In this document: positions 44,594 through 53,264 of the stretch, in pieces
Numbering within the stretch: position 1 is the stretch's first letter
Layout of the letters: each line of letters opens with the position of its first letter
Assembly: GCF_000621485.1 (NCBI RefSeq)
Contig: NZ_JHYF01000012.1
Coordinates: 124,001-188,000, forward strand
Source of the DNA: Alkaliphilus transvaalensis ATCC 700919
GTDB lineage: Bacteria > Bacillota > Clostridia > Peptostreptococcales > Natronincolaceae
DNA length: 64,000 bases
Direction: 5' to 3'
The notes under the pieces: generated by a model
Database searches by the model: none
What the model was told of the DNA's origin: nothing
Seen by the model: the letters and a program-made list of their open reading frames with translations, nothing else
Made by a program: the position numbers and the translations under genes

Positions 44594-44853
44594 CTTAACT
44601 CCCCCCTATACATTATTTTTCTAATATAAAAATATCACTTCGGGTAGATTTAATCAATAGATTTCAAGAAAAGATTGAAAAGTTTTGGAAAATATAAAAA
44701 ATTATCAGATAGTTTATCAGATGTTGCTGCCTTAAATTTTTCTAATTTACAGGTTTCTACAATTTTCAAGGGTAACCATAGGTATAATATACATGGAAAG
44801 AGATTACAATCTAAGAAAAGGGGTATAAGAAACATATGACGGGGGGGATAAAA

Positions 44854-44943
44854 ATGGGCTTTCTTATTTTAACAGTGGTTGTTGGTTTATCGGTATTTGC
44901 TTGGTACCTAGGGGAAGGCTATTCAGCAGTAGAGGAAGATTAG
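44854..44943 (+). CDS. 29-residue single-pass membrane protein
   Basis: A short frame behind a very strong site (GGGGGGATAAAA, then ATG). The protein opens MGFLILTVVVGLSVFAW, a membrane helix, then YLGEGYSAVEED, an acidic tail. An in-frame ATG at 44836 lies ahead of the site and is not preferred. It is divergent from the XRE regulator and followed by a terminator-type hairpin. The good site and clear layout support a real gene. The function is unknown. Confidence 0.55.
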   Translation: MGFLILTVVVGLSVFAWYLGEGYSAVEED

Positions 44944-45027
44944 GTATATTTAATGGATGGCAAAGGATTTAATAGGTGGAAAAAGGTATATGCAATGATG
45001 AACCATATAAATAGAATATATTAATAG

Positions 45028-45083
45028 AAAAGGGCTGTCTCATTGAAATAGATATTAAATCTATGAATGAGGTGCCCTTTTTA
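45028..45083 (+). terminator. Terminator after the small membrane gene
   Basis: GGGC and CTCATT pair with AATGAG and GCCC across a small internal loop, and ATAGAT with ATCTAT at the tip, then TTTTT. Confidence 0.75.
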
Positions 45084-45108
45084 TGATGCAATTTTTTTAT
45101 AAAAAAAC

Positions 45109-45201
45109 TTAAATAATCTTCTTTTTATATAATATATAGAGAATTACGAAACCCAACACAATAAATAATAAAGTTAATAACGCCTGAAGCCATATAGTCA
45201 T
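45109..45201 (-). CDS. 30-residue single-pass membrane protein
   Basis: On the minus strand GGAGGA (45208-45213) precedes an ATG at 45201. The frame reads MTIWLQALLTLLF, continues as a membrane helix and ends LYKKKII, with a positively charged tail that should face the cytoplasm. It lies between the terminator at 45.05 kb and the YetF gene, divergent from the latter. The strong site and helix-plus-lysines layout suggest a real small protein. The function is unknown. Confidence 0.55.
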   Translation of the reverse strand: MTIWLQALLTLLFIVLGFVILYILYKKKII

Positions 45202-45307
45202 TGTAATTCCTCCTGAATAATTCCTATAAAAATCCTTATAATACTTAAAAATAAATGTTGATATTAGTATGATTGGAAAAGGTAGACTTTATGCTAGGAG
45301 AGATAAG

Positions 45308-46051
45308 ATGAAGGTTTATTTAGAAATACTACTACAAACCCTATTGGCATTTTTTACAATTCTCTTTATTACCCGTATATTAGGAAGACAACAGGTGTCG
45401 CAACTAACCCTTCAGGAATACATAAACGGAATTACCTTTGGTTCAATAGCTGCGACCCTTGCTACAGACTTAAATCAACGAACGTGGCATCATTTACTAG
45501 GATTATTTTTATTTGGGGCCCTTACTTTTGTGGTCTCCCTCTTCGCTAGAAAAAATAGACTTTTTTCAAAGGTGATTCAAGGGGAGCCAGTGATGGTGAT
45601 TCAGGATGGGAAAATATTAGAGAAAAATCTTAAACGCTTTCAATACACCGTAGAAGATCTTAATGTATTACTTAGAAAGAAAGATGTTTTTAACATCCAA
45701 GATATAAAGTATGGCATTTTAGAGCCAACTGGGGACCTAAGTGTCGTTAAAATAGCACCTAAAGAATACATTAAAGCTGAAGACCTAAAAATAGCTACAA
45801 AGCAAGAAGAACTACCAACAGAAGTAGTGGTTACAGGAAGTATAATCTATGAAAATTTGAAAGAAAAGGGCTTAACTGCCCAATGGCTAATTCAACAACT
45901 AAAGGTAATGGGCATCAAAGATATAAATGAAGTTTTTTATGCTACCTTAAATCAGGACAATAAGCTATATGTCGATATAGAACAGGATGGATTAAAGCAT
46001 AAAAAGAACATATCAGAAAGCGATAAAACAAAGGATCAAAAAGGAAAATAA
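45308..46051 (+). CDS. YetF/DUF421 family membrane protein
   Basis: About 247 residues: three N-terminal membrane segments (to residue 75), FITRILGRQQVSQLTLQEYI and ITFGSIAATLA of the family, then a soluble YetF-type domain with VIQGEPVMVIQDGKILEKNL and two similar halves. The family is widespread in spore-formers and unassigned biochemically. The ATG at 45308 is preferred, since AGGAGA lies 7-9 nt ahead; an upstream frame start at 45269 adds residues that do not fit. The C-terminal 20 residues are highly charged. Confidence 0.88.
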   Translation: MKVYLEILLQTLLAFFTILFITRILGRQQVSQLTLQEYINGITFGSIAATLATDLNQRTWHHLLGLFLFGALTFVVSLFARKNRLFSKVIQGEPVMVIQDGKILEKNLKRFQYTVEDLNVLLRKKDVFNIQDIKYGILEPTGDLSVVKIAPKEYIKAEDLKIATKQEELPTEVVVTGSIIYENLKEKGLTAQWLIQQLKVMGIKDINEVFYATLNQDNKLYVDIEQDGLKHKKNISESDKTKDQKGK

Positions 46052-46076
46052 AGGAACAATAAAAAATTGTTTAGTG

Positions 46077-46105
46077 TAGCAACATAAGGTATAATAGAAG
46101 AAAGA
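46077..46105 (+). promoter_or_regulatory. Promoter of yqhQ-prmC
   Basis: TTGTTT at 46077-46082 and TATAAT at 46100-46105 with 17-nt spacing. Confidence 0.7.
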
Positions 46106-46157
46106 CAAAAAGAGTATGTTTATGTGATATTAACATACATTTGAAAGGAAGATAGAC

Positions 46158-47105
46158 ATGGGCAAGTATAGCCAATCGGCAAGACCTACCTCGATAGGGG
46201 GACAGGCTCTGATAGAAGGTGTCATGATGAGAGGGCCTAGAGAAGTGGCCATCGCTGTGAGAAAGCCTGATAATGAGATTACGATAAAGAAAGAACCCGT
46301 ATCTGGGATAACAACTAAGTTTAAATTAGCTAGAATTCCTTTTTTAAGGGGAGGCATTGCTTTAATCGATTCGATGATCTTAGGAGTAAAATCTTTAACC
46401 TATTCTGCCGAGATTGTAGAGGAAGGTTTTAAAGATGAAGAACCAGATAAATTTGAAAAGTTTCTTCAGAAGGTTTTTAAAGATAAAGCGAATGATGTAA
46501 TGCTTTATACTTCTGTTTTTCTTGCGTTAATGATGTCTGTGGGTATCTTTATTTTAGGACCAACTTTTCTAGTGAGTGCCTTAAGAAGGGTTACTGAAAG
46601 TAGGATTATATTAAACCTAATAGAAGGTGTCGTAAGACTATCAATTTTTGTTGGTTATATATTATTGGTTTCTAGATTAGAAGATATGAGACGGGTATTT
46701 CAATATCATGGAGCGGAGCATAAGGCGATTTATTGTTATGAAAACGGCGAAGAATTAACGGTTGAAAATACAAGAAAGTACACCACCCTCCACCCTAGAT
46801 GCGGAACAAGCTTTCTATTTATTGTTATGATGGTAAGTATGATCGTTTTCTCAATGGTCAGTTGGTCAAATCTTTTAATTAGAGTTGTCTCAAGGTTAGC
46901 CTTATTACCATTAGTGGCTGGAATCTCCTATGAAATAACAAGATTTGCAGGTAGAAGTAAGTCCCCTATTGTGGCAATTGTAAGCTATCCAGGTTTAATG
47001 ATGCAAAAGTTGACAACAATTGAGCCAGATGATAGTCAAATCGAAGTGGCCATTGAAGCTTTAAAGAATGTGTTGGTGGAAAATAAGGAGGAAGCAGATT
47101 GGTAA
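46158..47105 (+). CDS. DUF1385 (YqhQ-like) membrane protein
   Basis: This 315-residue protein has the family start TSIGGQALIEGVMMRGP, AVRKPDNEI, three or four central membrane segments, the FQYHGAEHKAIYCYENG block and TTLHPRCGTSFLF. Its function is not established. It is a constant neighbour of prmC and prfA in Firmicutes, and here its stop overlaps the prmC start. GAAAGGAAG precedes the ATG. Confidence 0.93.
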   Translation: MGKYSQSARPTSIGGQALIEGVMMRGPREVAIAVRKPDNEITIKKEPVSGITTKFKLARIPFLRGGIALIDSMILGVKSLTYSAEIVEEGFKDEEPDKFEKFLQKVFKDKANDVMLYTSVFLALMMSVGIFILGPTFLVSALRRVTESRIILNLIEGVVRLSIFVGYILLVSRLEDMRRVFQYHGAEHKAIYCYENGEELTVENTRKYTTLHPRCGTSFLFIVMMVSMIVFSMVSWSNLLIRVVSRLALLPLVAGISYEITRFAGRSKSPIVAIVSYPGLMMQKLTTIEPDDSQIEVAIEALKNVLVENKEEADW

Positions 47106-47965
47106 AGGCGGTTGATCTGTTAAAGGAAGCTATCCAAAAATTAAAGACTATTGAAATTGAGACACCTCAGTTAGATGCTGAGGTGATTCTATGCCACCTA
47201 TTAAAGGTGGAGAGAATTCATCTTCATATGTACCCAGAAAAGGAGATTCCCCGGGAAATATGTCAATTATTTTGGGAAGCTGTAGAAAAAAGGTGTAATT
47301 TTATGCCAGTTCAATATATTGTGAATCAACAAGAGTTTATGGGGATGGACTTTTATGTTGAAGAAGGGGTATTAATTCCTAGGGGTGATACTGAGATTTT
47401 AGTTGAGGAAGTGATTAATCTCTATCAAGAATATTATTCTCCTAAACCCGTTAAAATTGTCGATATAGGAACAGGTAGTGGAGCCATCACCATCAGTCTT
47501 GCAAAATTAATTAAACAGAGTGAAGTGATTTCTATTGATATTTCTCCAAAGGCCCTACAAATTGCTGAGAAGAATGCCTTGAATTTAGGAGTGCAAGAAA
47601 AGATTCAATTTTTAGAAGGAAGTTTATTTCAACCATTAGAAGGAAAAAGTTATTGTAATACCCTTCAATTCATTGTTTCTAACCCGCCATATATTCCCCG
47701 GAAGGTTGTAGAGGGGTTAGCCCCCCAGGTGAAGGATTTTGAACCTTGGTTAGCACTAGTTGGTGGCGAAGATGGATTAGATTTCTATAGACAAATCATT
47801 AATGAAGCACCAATGTATTTAGAGGATGAAGGTTGGCTGGCCTTTGAAATCGGCTACGATCAAGGGGAGGCAGTTTCTATGCTAATGGGTAAACGAGGTT
47901 TTAAAGAAGTAAAAATCATTAAAGACTTGGCAGGTTTAGATCGAGTTGTTTTAGGGAAGAAATAG
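47099..47965 (+). CDS. prmC: Peptide chain release factor N5-glutamine methyltransferase
   Basis: This 288-residue SAM enzyme methylates the Gln of the GGQ motif in release factors. An N-terminal helical domain precedes the methyltransferase domain with VDIGTGSGAITISLA and the substrate-binding IVSNPPYIPR; the middle VLIPRGDTEILVEEV is also typical. It starts with TTG behind AAGGAGG and overlaps the DUF1385 gene. prfA, its substrate, is next. Confidence 0.96.
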   Translation: MVKAVDLLKEAIQKLKTIEIETPQLDAEVILCHLLKVERIHLHMYPEKEIPREICQLFWEAVEKRCNFMPVQYIVNQQEFMGMDFYVEEGVLIPRGDTEILVEEVINLYQEYYSPKPVKIVDIGTGSGAITISLAKLIKQSEVISIDISPKALQIAEKNALNLGVQEKIQFLEGSLFQPLEGKSYCNTLQFIVSNPPYIPRKVVEGLAPQVKDFEPWLALVGGEDGLDFYRQIINEAPMYLEDEGWLAFEIGYDQGEAVSMLMGKRGFKEVKIIKDLAGLDRVVLGKK

Positions 47966-48062
47966 AAATGAACTAAAATGTAAATTCTTTAGATAGTCAT
48001 AAAATACAAAGTATGGTATAATATTTAAATGTTTAAAATAATTGCGGTTGAGGTGAATTATA

Positions 48063-49139
48063 ATGCTAGATAAACTAGCTTTTCTTGAAGAAAAATATAT
48101 GGATTTAAGTAAAAAAATTAGTGATCCCGATGTAATAAGCAATCAATCATTATGGACAAAATTAGTGAAAGAACACGCTGATTTAGAGCCAATTGTAGAA
48201 AAATATAAAGCCTTTAGGCAAGCGGAAGAATCTTTGTTAGGAGCAAAAGAAATTTTGCATGACAAGTCGGCGGATGAAGAGTTAAGAGAAATGGCTAAAA
48301 TGGAAATTGATGAAATGGAAGAACAGATTGAACAGTATAAAGAAGAACTTACAATTCTGTTATTACCTAAAGACCCTAACGATGATAAAAACGTAATTGT
48401 AGAGATTCGTGCTGGTGCAGGTGGAGACGAAGCCGGTCTATTTGCTGCTGTTTTATTTAGAATGTATACCCGTTATGCCGAAAGTCGTGGCTGGAAAATA
48501 GGTATGATGAGCCACAATGAAACAGGTGTAGGTGGATACAAAGAGGTAATCTTTATGATTAAGGGTAAAGGAGCCTACTCTAAGCTTAAGTTTGAAAGTG
48601 GGGTTCACCGTGTACAGCGAATCCCTACCACTGAATCTGGCGGAAGAATCCATACTTCAACGGCAACGGTTGCAGTACTACCAGAGGTTGATGATGTAGA
48701 GTTTGAAATTAAGCAAAGTGATCTTAGAATTGATGTTTTCCGTTCTTCTGGAGCAGGGGGACAAAGTGTTAATACTACCGACTCTGCTGTTCGGGTTACC
48801 CATGTACCAACCGGTATGGTGGTTTCCTGTCAGGATGAAAAGTCTCAGTTATCTAATAAAGAAAAAGCCATTACAATCCTTAAGGCTCGTTTGTTAGATA
48901 AGCTTATTCAAGATCAAAATGCAGAAATAGCAGAAGATAGAAAGAGTCAGGTAGGTACAGGTGATAGAAGTGAACGTATTAGAACCTACAACTATCCACA
49001 AGGCAGAATTACTGACCATCGTATTAACGTAACATTATATAAGCTTGATTCCTTCTTAGAAGGTGAAATTGAAGAAATGATTGAGGCTTTAATTACTTCC
49101 GATCAAGCTGAAAAATTAAAACAAGTAAACCAAGCATAA
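48063..49139 (+). CDS. prfA: Peptide chain release factor 1
   Basis: This 358-residue factor reads UAA and UAG. The GGQ loop is in [18 protein letters not shown] and the preceding block is [40 protein letters not shown] is late. There is no frameshift, unlike prfB. GAGGTGA precedes the ATG and TATAAT stands in the 97-nt gap, so it may also have its own promoter. Confidence 0.97.
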   Translation: MLDKLAFLEEKYMDLSKKISDPDVISNQSLWTKLVKEHADLEPIVEKYKAFRQAEESLLGAKEILHDKSADEELREMAKMEIDEMEEQIEQYKEELTILLLPKDPNDDKNVIVEIRAGAGGDEAGLFAAVLFRMYTRYAESRGWKIGMMSHNETGVGGYKEVIFMIKGKGAYSKLKFESGVHRVQRIPTTESGGRIHTSTATVAVLPEVDDVEFEIKQSDLRIDVFRSSGAGGQSVNTTDSAVRVTHVPTGMVVSCQDEKSQLSNKEKAITILKARLLDKLIQDQNAEIAEDRKSQVGTGDRSERIRTYNYPQGRITDHRINVTLYKLDSFLEGEIEEMIEALITSDQAEKLKQVNQA

Positions 49140-49149
49140 AGAAAAATGT

Positions 49150-49191
49150 AACCTCCTACTATAGTTTAAACTGTGGTGGGAGGTTTTTTTA
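49150..49191 (+). terminator. Terminator after prfA
   Basis: AACCTCC and ACTATAGTTT pair with their complements in a long stem with a mismatch, then TTTTTTT. Confidence 0.9.
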
Positions 49192-49376
49192 GATTTATAT
49201 CCTCAAATATTTAAGAATGTTTTAAGGGGGGAAAAAGTAAACCAGTACTTTTAAATTTATCAACTTTTAAGTTAGATGGTGGTCTTTTTCTATTATAATT
49301 GCCGTTGTTGAAGAATATATTTACAAGGGTAGATTTTTTAGAAAGATAACCATTGTTTAATTTAGGGGGGAGTCTG

Positions 49377-50117
49377 TTGGGGGATATATTAAGAACTACC
49401 ATGATTGGTTTTTTTGTTGGCATTATTGGAACTGGTATAGGAGGTTCGATGGCTTTTGTCTTAAGAAACCCTTCTAAACGTTTTTTAAGTGCAATTATTG
49501 GTTTATCCAGTGGATTGATGATTGCTATCGTTACCTTTGAATTATTACCAGAAGCCTTTATGTTAGGGGGAACTATAGCTGCAGTAGTGGGTTTAGGAGT
49601 TGGGGCTGTAGTTGCATCCTTTCTAGATGGTCTTATTTCTCGTATTAATAGAATTAGCGGTAGAAAAGATGCCAAAGGTTATGTAAAAACAGGAGTCCTT
49701 TTGGGCGTAGGCATTGCCCTTCATAACTTTCCAGAAGGCCTTGCTATTGGTTCTGGTTTTGTTGCTCAACAAAAACTAGGGGTGGGCTTAGCAATAGTTA
49801 TTGCCCTCCATAATATGCCAGAAGGCTTGGCGATGGTAACCCCCATGAGGGTAGGAGGCGTCTCTCGAATGAAGGCCTTTCTATTAACGCTTGTTGCTGG
49901 GGCACCAATGGGATTAGGAGCATATCTAGGAGCTTTAGTAGGGAAATATGCCTTTGGGTTTATTGGGGTATGTCTTGCCTTTGCAGGGGGAACAATGTTA
50001 TATATAACTTTTGGAGAACTTTTGCCTAGGGGAAAAGAGCTTCATCGTGGGAAAACTTCCACCTATTTTGCTATTTTAGGTTTTATGTTAGGAATATTAA
50101 TAACAAAAAGGTTCTAG
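49377..50117 (+). CDS. ZIP-family metal transporter
   Basis: About 246 residues with eight membrane segments. Two metal-binding motifs, HNFPEGLAIG and HNMPEGLAMV, stand at the usual spacing in segments 4 and 5. ZIP proteins bring zinc, iron or manganese into the cytoplasm; this short bacterial form resembles ZupT. The start is taken as TTG at 49377, with AGGGGGG 6 nt upstream; a TTG at 49353 would include that site. It is placed between prfA and the cell-wall trio. Confidence 0.9.
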   Translation: MGDILRTTMIGFFVGIIGTGIGGSMAFVLRNPSKRFLSAIIGLSSGLMIAIVTFELLPEAFMLGGTIAAVVGLGVGAVVASFLDGLISRINRISGRKDAKGYVKTGVLLGVGIALHNFPEGLAIGSGFVAQQKLGVGLAIVIALHNMPEGLAMVTPMRVGGVSRMKAFLLTLVAGAPMGLGAYLGALVGKYAFGFIGVCLAFAGGTMLYITFGELLPRGKELHRGKTSTYFAILGFMLGILITKRF

Positions 50118-50190
50118 AAATATTGTTAAATTGCTGATTTTTGTATAAAATAAGATAAATAACTAAGTGGAAAGTAGAAGGTGATCTTCC

Positions 50191-50631
50191 ATGTTTCAAA
50201 TCCTTTCTTGGATAGTCCGTTATATTTTTATTGGGATGATCTATTACTTTATTTACAGTATCATTCGTTTAATTTATCTAGATATTCAAGTGATCCATAA
50301 TCGGGGGAAAAAAGGTCAAGCGGGGGCATACTTAAAGCTGATTAATCGAATAGACCGCCTTGACTTTGACATTAGAGAATTTTATGACTTAGAGATTGAA
50401 ACAACCATAGGACGAAATAAAGATAATGACATACAAATTTTGGACAAGTACATATCATCTAGCCACGCCAAAATAGTAGAAGATGAAGAAGTATATTTTT
50501 TAGAGGATCTGGGGAGTGTTAATGGAACCTATCTAAACAGCGAGAAGATCCATGATGTAACGAAACTAAAAAATGGAGACCGTATCGGAATTGGGCAAGT
50601 GGAGTTTCTATTTGTAAAAGAGGTGGACTAA
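50191..50631 (+). CDS. FHA-domain membrane protein
   Basis: This 146-residue protein has one N-terminal membrane segment (about 8-30) and a C-terminal forkhead-associated domain: TIGRNKDNDIQI, YISSSHAKIV and LEDLGSVNGTYLN, with the phosphothreonine-binding Arg, Ser and Asn in place. It lies 4 nt ahead of a SEDS gene, with a transpeptidase next. A similar FHA-RodA-PbpA order in Actinobacteria is controlled by Ser/Thr kinases; no kinase is in this window. It probably links phosphorylation to wall synthesis. Confidence 0.92.
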   Translation: MFQILSWIVRYIFIGMIYYFIYSIIRLIYLDIQVIHNRGKKGQAGAYLKLINRIDRLDFDIREFYDLEIETTIGRNKDNDIQILDKYISSSHAKIVEDEEVYFLEDLGSVNGTYLNSEKIHDVTKLKNGDRIGIGQVEFLFVKEVD

Positions 50632-50635
50632 TTCT

Positions 50636-51868
50636 ATGGTTAAAAGAATGATTTTAGGTAGACCGATTAATATACTAATTTTTATTAATATTCTTTTTTT
50701 TGGACTCCTTTACTTACATGTAGAACCCTATGACATTAGCATTCCTATAGCAGGGGCTGCCTTAACCATATTGATGGTAATTGCCAACTTGATTATTGTA
50801 AAAAGAAAGATGGGAGATCAATATATTTTCTTAATCCTTTCTGTGCTATCAAGTTTAGGTGTCATTATGCTTTACCGACTAAATCCTTACTATGGCTTTA
50901 GACAAATAACATGGTATGGGGTCGGAGTCCTGCTTTATTTTCTCGCCTACCTTATCTTCAATTGGATTAAAAGATGGGAGGACTATGGCTATTTCTATAT
51001 AGCTGGAGGTATCTTATTGTTTATCTTGACCTTTACCCTAGGGACGGCTGTCAAGGGTGCCACCAACTGGATTAGAATAGGTAATTTCACCTTTCAACCG
51101 GCAGAAATAATAAAGTTAATCTACATCTTTTTTATTGCATCCTATTTTAAATATCCTGAAAAATTTAAGAATGAATATGTTTTTGTGGGGCTAATTTACC
51201 TACATATTATTTTCTTAGCCCTTCAAAGGGATATGGGAATGGCAATGCTTTTTTATGGAATCTTCATTAGTATTTACTATGTTTATCATAAAGAGAAAAA
51301 GCTCTTTTATCTAAATTTTTTATTTGTAATACTGATATTAATTGTCAGTTATTTTACTATGACCCATGTACAGGTTCGGTTTGAGGCTTGGCTTAATCCT
51401 TGGAAGGATATTGCGGGTAGAGGCTATCAAATTACTCAATCTCTTTTTGCCATTGGTACGGGTGGCTTTTTTGGTGTGGGCTTAGGTTTAGGGTCGCCAG
51501 ATTTTATTCCAGAGGTTCATACCGATTTTATTTTTTCTGCCATTTGTGAAGAATTAGGGATCTTTGGAGGGATGGCTGTTGTTCTTCTTTACTTTATTCT
51601 AAATTACCGAGGATTTAAGATTAGCCTAACGATTCAAGAGCCCTTTAAAAGAATTGTTGCCCTAGGAATAACCTTGACCTATTCTTATCAGACCTTTATA
51701 ATCATCGGAGGAGTCATTAAGCTGATTCCATTAACAGGGATTACACTGCCCTTTATTAGTTATGGCGGAAGTGCCATGACTACAGGCTTTATTGCCTTTG
51801 GTATCTTGCAAGCCCTTTCTAAAAAATCCTTAGAGGGAGAGGAGATCGTAGAAGTTGGAGGAGAATAA
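50636..51868 (+). CDS. SEDS-family peptidoglycan polymerase (FtsW/RodA/SpoVE)
   Basis: This 410-residue protein has about ten membrane segments. SEDS motifs: GATNWIRIGNFTFQPAEIIK, the catalytic-loop region WKDIAGRGYQITQSL, GFFGVGLGLGSPDFIPEVHT with DFIFSAICEELG, and LPFISYGGSAM. These enzymes polymerise glycan strands from lipid II. Which of FtsW, RodA or SpoVE it most resembles cannot be fixed by eye; a division or elongation role is open. It overlaps the transpeptidase by 14 nt. Confidence 0.94.
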   Translation: MVKRMILGRPINILIFINILFFGLLYLHVEPYDISIPIAGAALTILMVIANLIIVKRKMGDQYIFLILSVLSSLGVIMLYRLNPYYGFRQITWYGVGVLLYFLAYLIFNWIKRWEDYGYFYIAGGILLFILTFTLGTAVKGATNWIRIGNFTFQPAEIIKLIYIFFIASYFKYPEKFKNEYVFVGLIYLHIIFLALQRDMGMAMLFYGIFISIYYVYHKEKKLFYLNFLFVILILIVSYFTMTHVQVRFEAWLNPWKDIAGRGYQITQSLFAIGTGGFFGVGLGLGSPDFIPEVHTDFIFSAICEELGIFGGMAVVLLYFILNYRGFKISLTIQEPFKRIVALGITLTYSYQTFIIIGGVIKLIPLTGITLPFISYGGSAMTTGFIAFGILQALSKKSLEGEEIVEVGGE

Positions 51869-53264
51869 TAAGAAGATTATTCATTTGATTATATTTGTAT
51901 GCCTTTTATTTTTAAGTATCATTATCTACCTAACCTACTTTCAAATCTTTCAGGCGGGGAACATTGTTACAAATCCCTATAATAGAAGACAATGGCAACG
52001 GGAAGAGTTTACTGTTAGAGGAAATATCTATGATAGAAATGGTGTTGTTATAGCAGAAACCTACGAGCTAGATGATGGCACAACCCGCTCATATCCCCAT
52101 AACAGAACTTATAGTCATTTAGTGGGCTATAGTAGTAGACAGTATGGGAGAGCAGGGGTAGAGGCCTTCTTTAATGAAGAACTGATGGGTGCATCTACTG
52201 GCAGAAGTGTGGCTAGAATCGTTGAACGAATTACCAGCGATAAAGTGAAGGGAAATCATCTATATCTTACCTTAAACCATCAACTGCAGGTAACGGCAGA
52301 AAGTTTGTTGCGGGGTAAAACTGGTTCAATTGTGGCTATAGACCCTAAAACTGGAGATATTTTAGCAATGGTAAGTAAACCAGACTTTAACCCAAATAAT
52401 TTAGCTGACGATTGGACTAATTTAATTAATGATGAGGCCAGTCCTTTATTAAATAGAGGTACTTCAGGATTATATCCTCCTGGGTCAACCTTTAAGATTG
52501 TTATGACAGCAGCTATATTAGAGGCAGGAGATATAGACCCTCAATATGAATGTACAGGAAGCATTACAATAGATGGGTATACCCTAAGAGACTATGGTGG
52601 AACCGCCCACGGGAACCTAAATTTAAGAGATTCTTTAGTGGTTTCCTGTAACACAAATTTTGCAAGAATGGCCCAAGAACTTGGAGATCGAAGAGTAATG
52701 GAAATAGTTAAAAGATTTTATGTAGGTGAAGCCATTGGTGGTGATCTCCCTATGGCAAGAAGTCGATTCCCCTACTCTGGAAGTATGGAAGCTACTGAAC
52801 TAGCGGCAGTTTCCATTGGACAAGGCAAATTAATGATTTCCCCCCTTCATATGGCCTTAATTACTGGTGCTTTTGCCAATGACGGTTATATGATGGAGCC
52901 ACGAATTTTAAGGGAAATAGAAACTCCAGAAGGAAGATTGCTAGAAGGAACACCAATTATATCTAGGAAAGTATTAGATGCAGCGATAGCCAACGAGGTA
53001 AAAAATATGATGGTGGCGGCGGTCAATGAAGGAACAGGCCGTAATGCAAGAATTTCGGGAGTTCAGGTAGCAGGGAAAACAGGTACAGCAGAAAATGTTA
53101 CTGGTGAAAGTCATGCATGGTTTGTAGGCTTTGCTCCTGCTGATAATCCACAAGTTGTGGTTGCAGTTATCCTAGAGCAGGAGGGGAAAACAGGAGGAGC
53201 CGCTGCAGCACCTATTGCAAGAGAATTTATGAGAGAAGCGTTAAAAAGGGGTGTACTTAATTGA
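51855..53264 (+). CDS. Class B penicillin-binding protein (transpeptidase)
   Basis: This 469-residue PBP has one N-terminal membrane segment, a short pedestal with NPYNRRQWQREEFTVRGNIYDRNG (in two parts), and a transpeptidase domain with the active-site STFK (PPGSTFKIVM), SCN (VSCNTNFA) and KTGTAEN motifs. It is short for a class B PBP and resembles PbpA-type partners of SEDS proteins. Starting with TTG inside the SEDS gene, it is coupled to it, as expected for a polymerase-transpeptidase pair. It overlaps ywlC by 4 nt. Confidence 0.94.
   Translation: MEENNKKIIHLIIFVCLLFLSIIIYLTYFQIFQAGNIVTNPYNRRQWQREEFTVRGNIYDRNGVVIAETYELDDGTTRSYPHNRTYSHLVGYSSRQYGRAGVEAFFNEELMGASTGRSVARIVERITSDKVKGNHLYLTLNHQLQVTAESLLRGKTGSIVAIDPKTGDILAMVSKPDFNPNNLADDWTNLINDEASPLLNRGTSGLYPPGSTFKIVMTAAILEAGDIDPQYECTGSITIDGYTLRDYGGTAHGNLNLRDSLVVSCNTNFARMAQELGDRRVMEIVKRFYVGEAIGGDLPMARSRFPYSGSMEATELAAVSIGQGKLMISPLHMALITGAFANDGYMMEPRILREIETPEGRLLEGTPIISRKVLDAAIANEVKNMMVAAVNEGTGRNARISGVQVAGKTGTAENVTGESHAWFVGFAPADNPQVVVAVILEQEGKTGGAAAAPIAREFMREALKRGVLN

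Noticed and set aside
44650-44835. A 61-codon minus-strand frame next to the XRE regulator
   Set aside because: No ribosome binding site, and it runs through the divergent promoter region; its composition is not protein-like.
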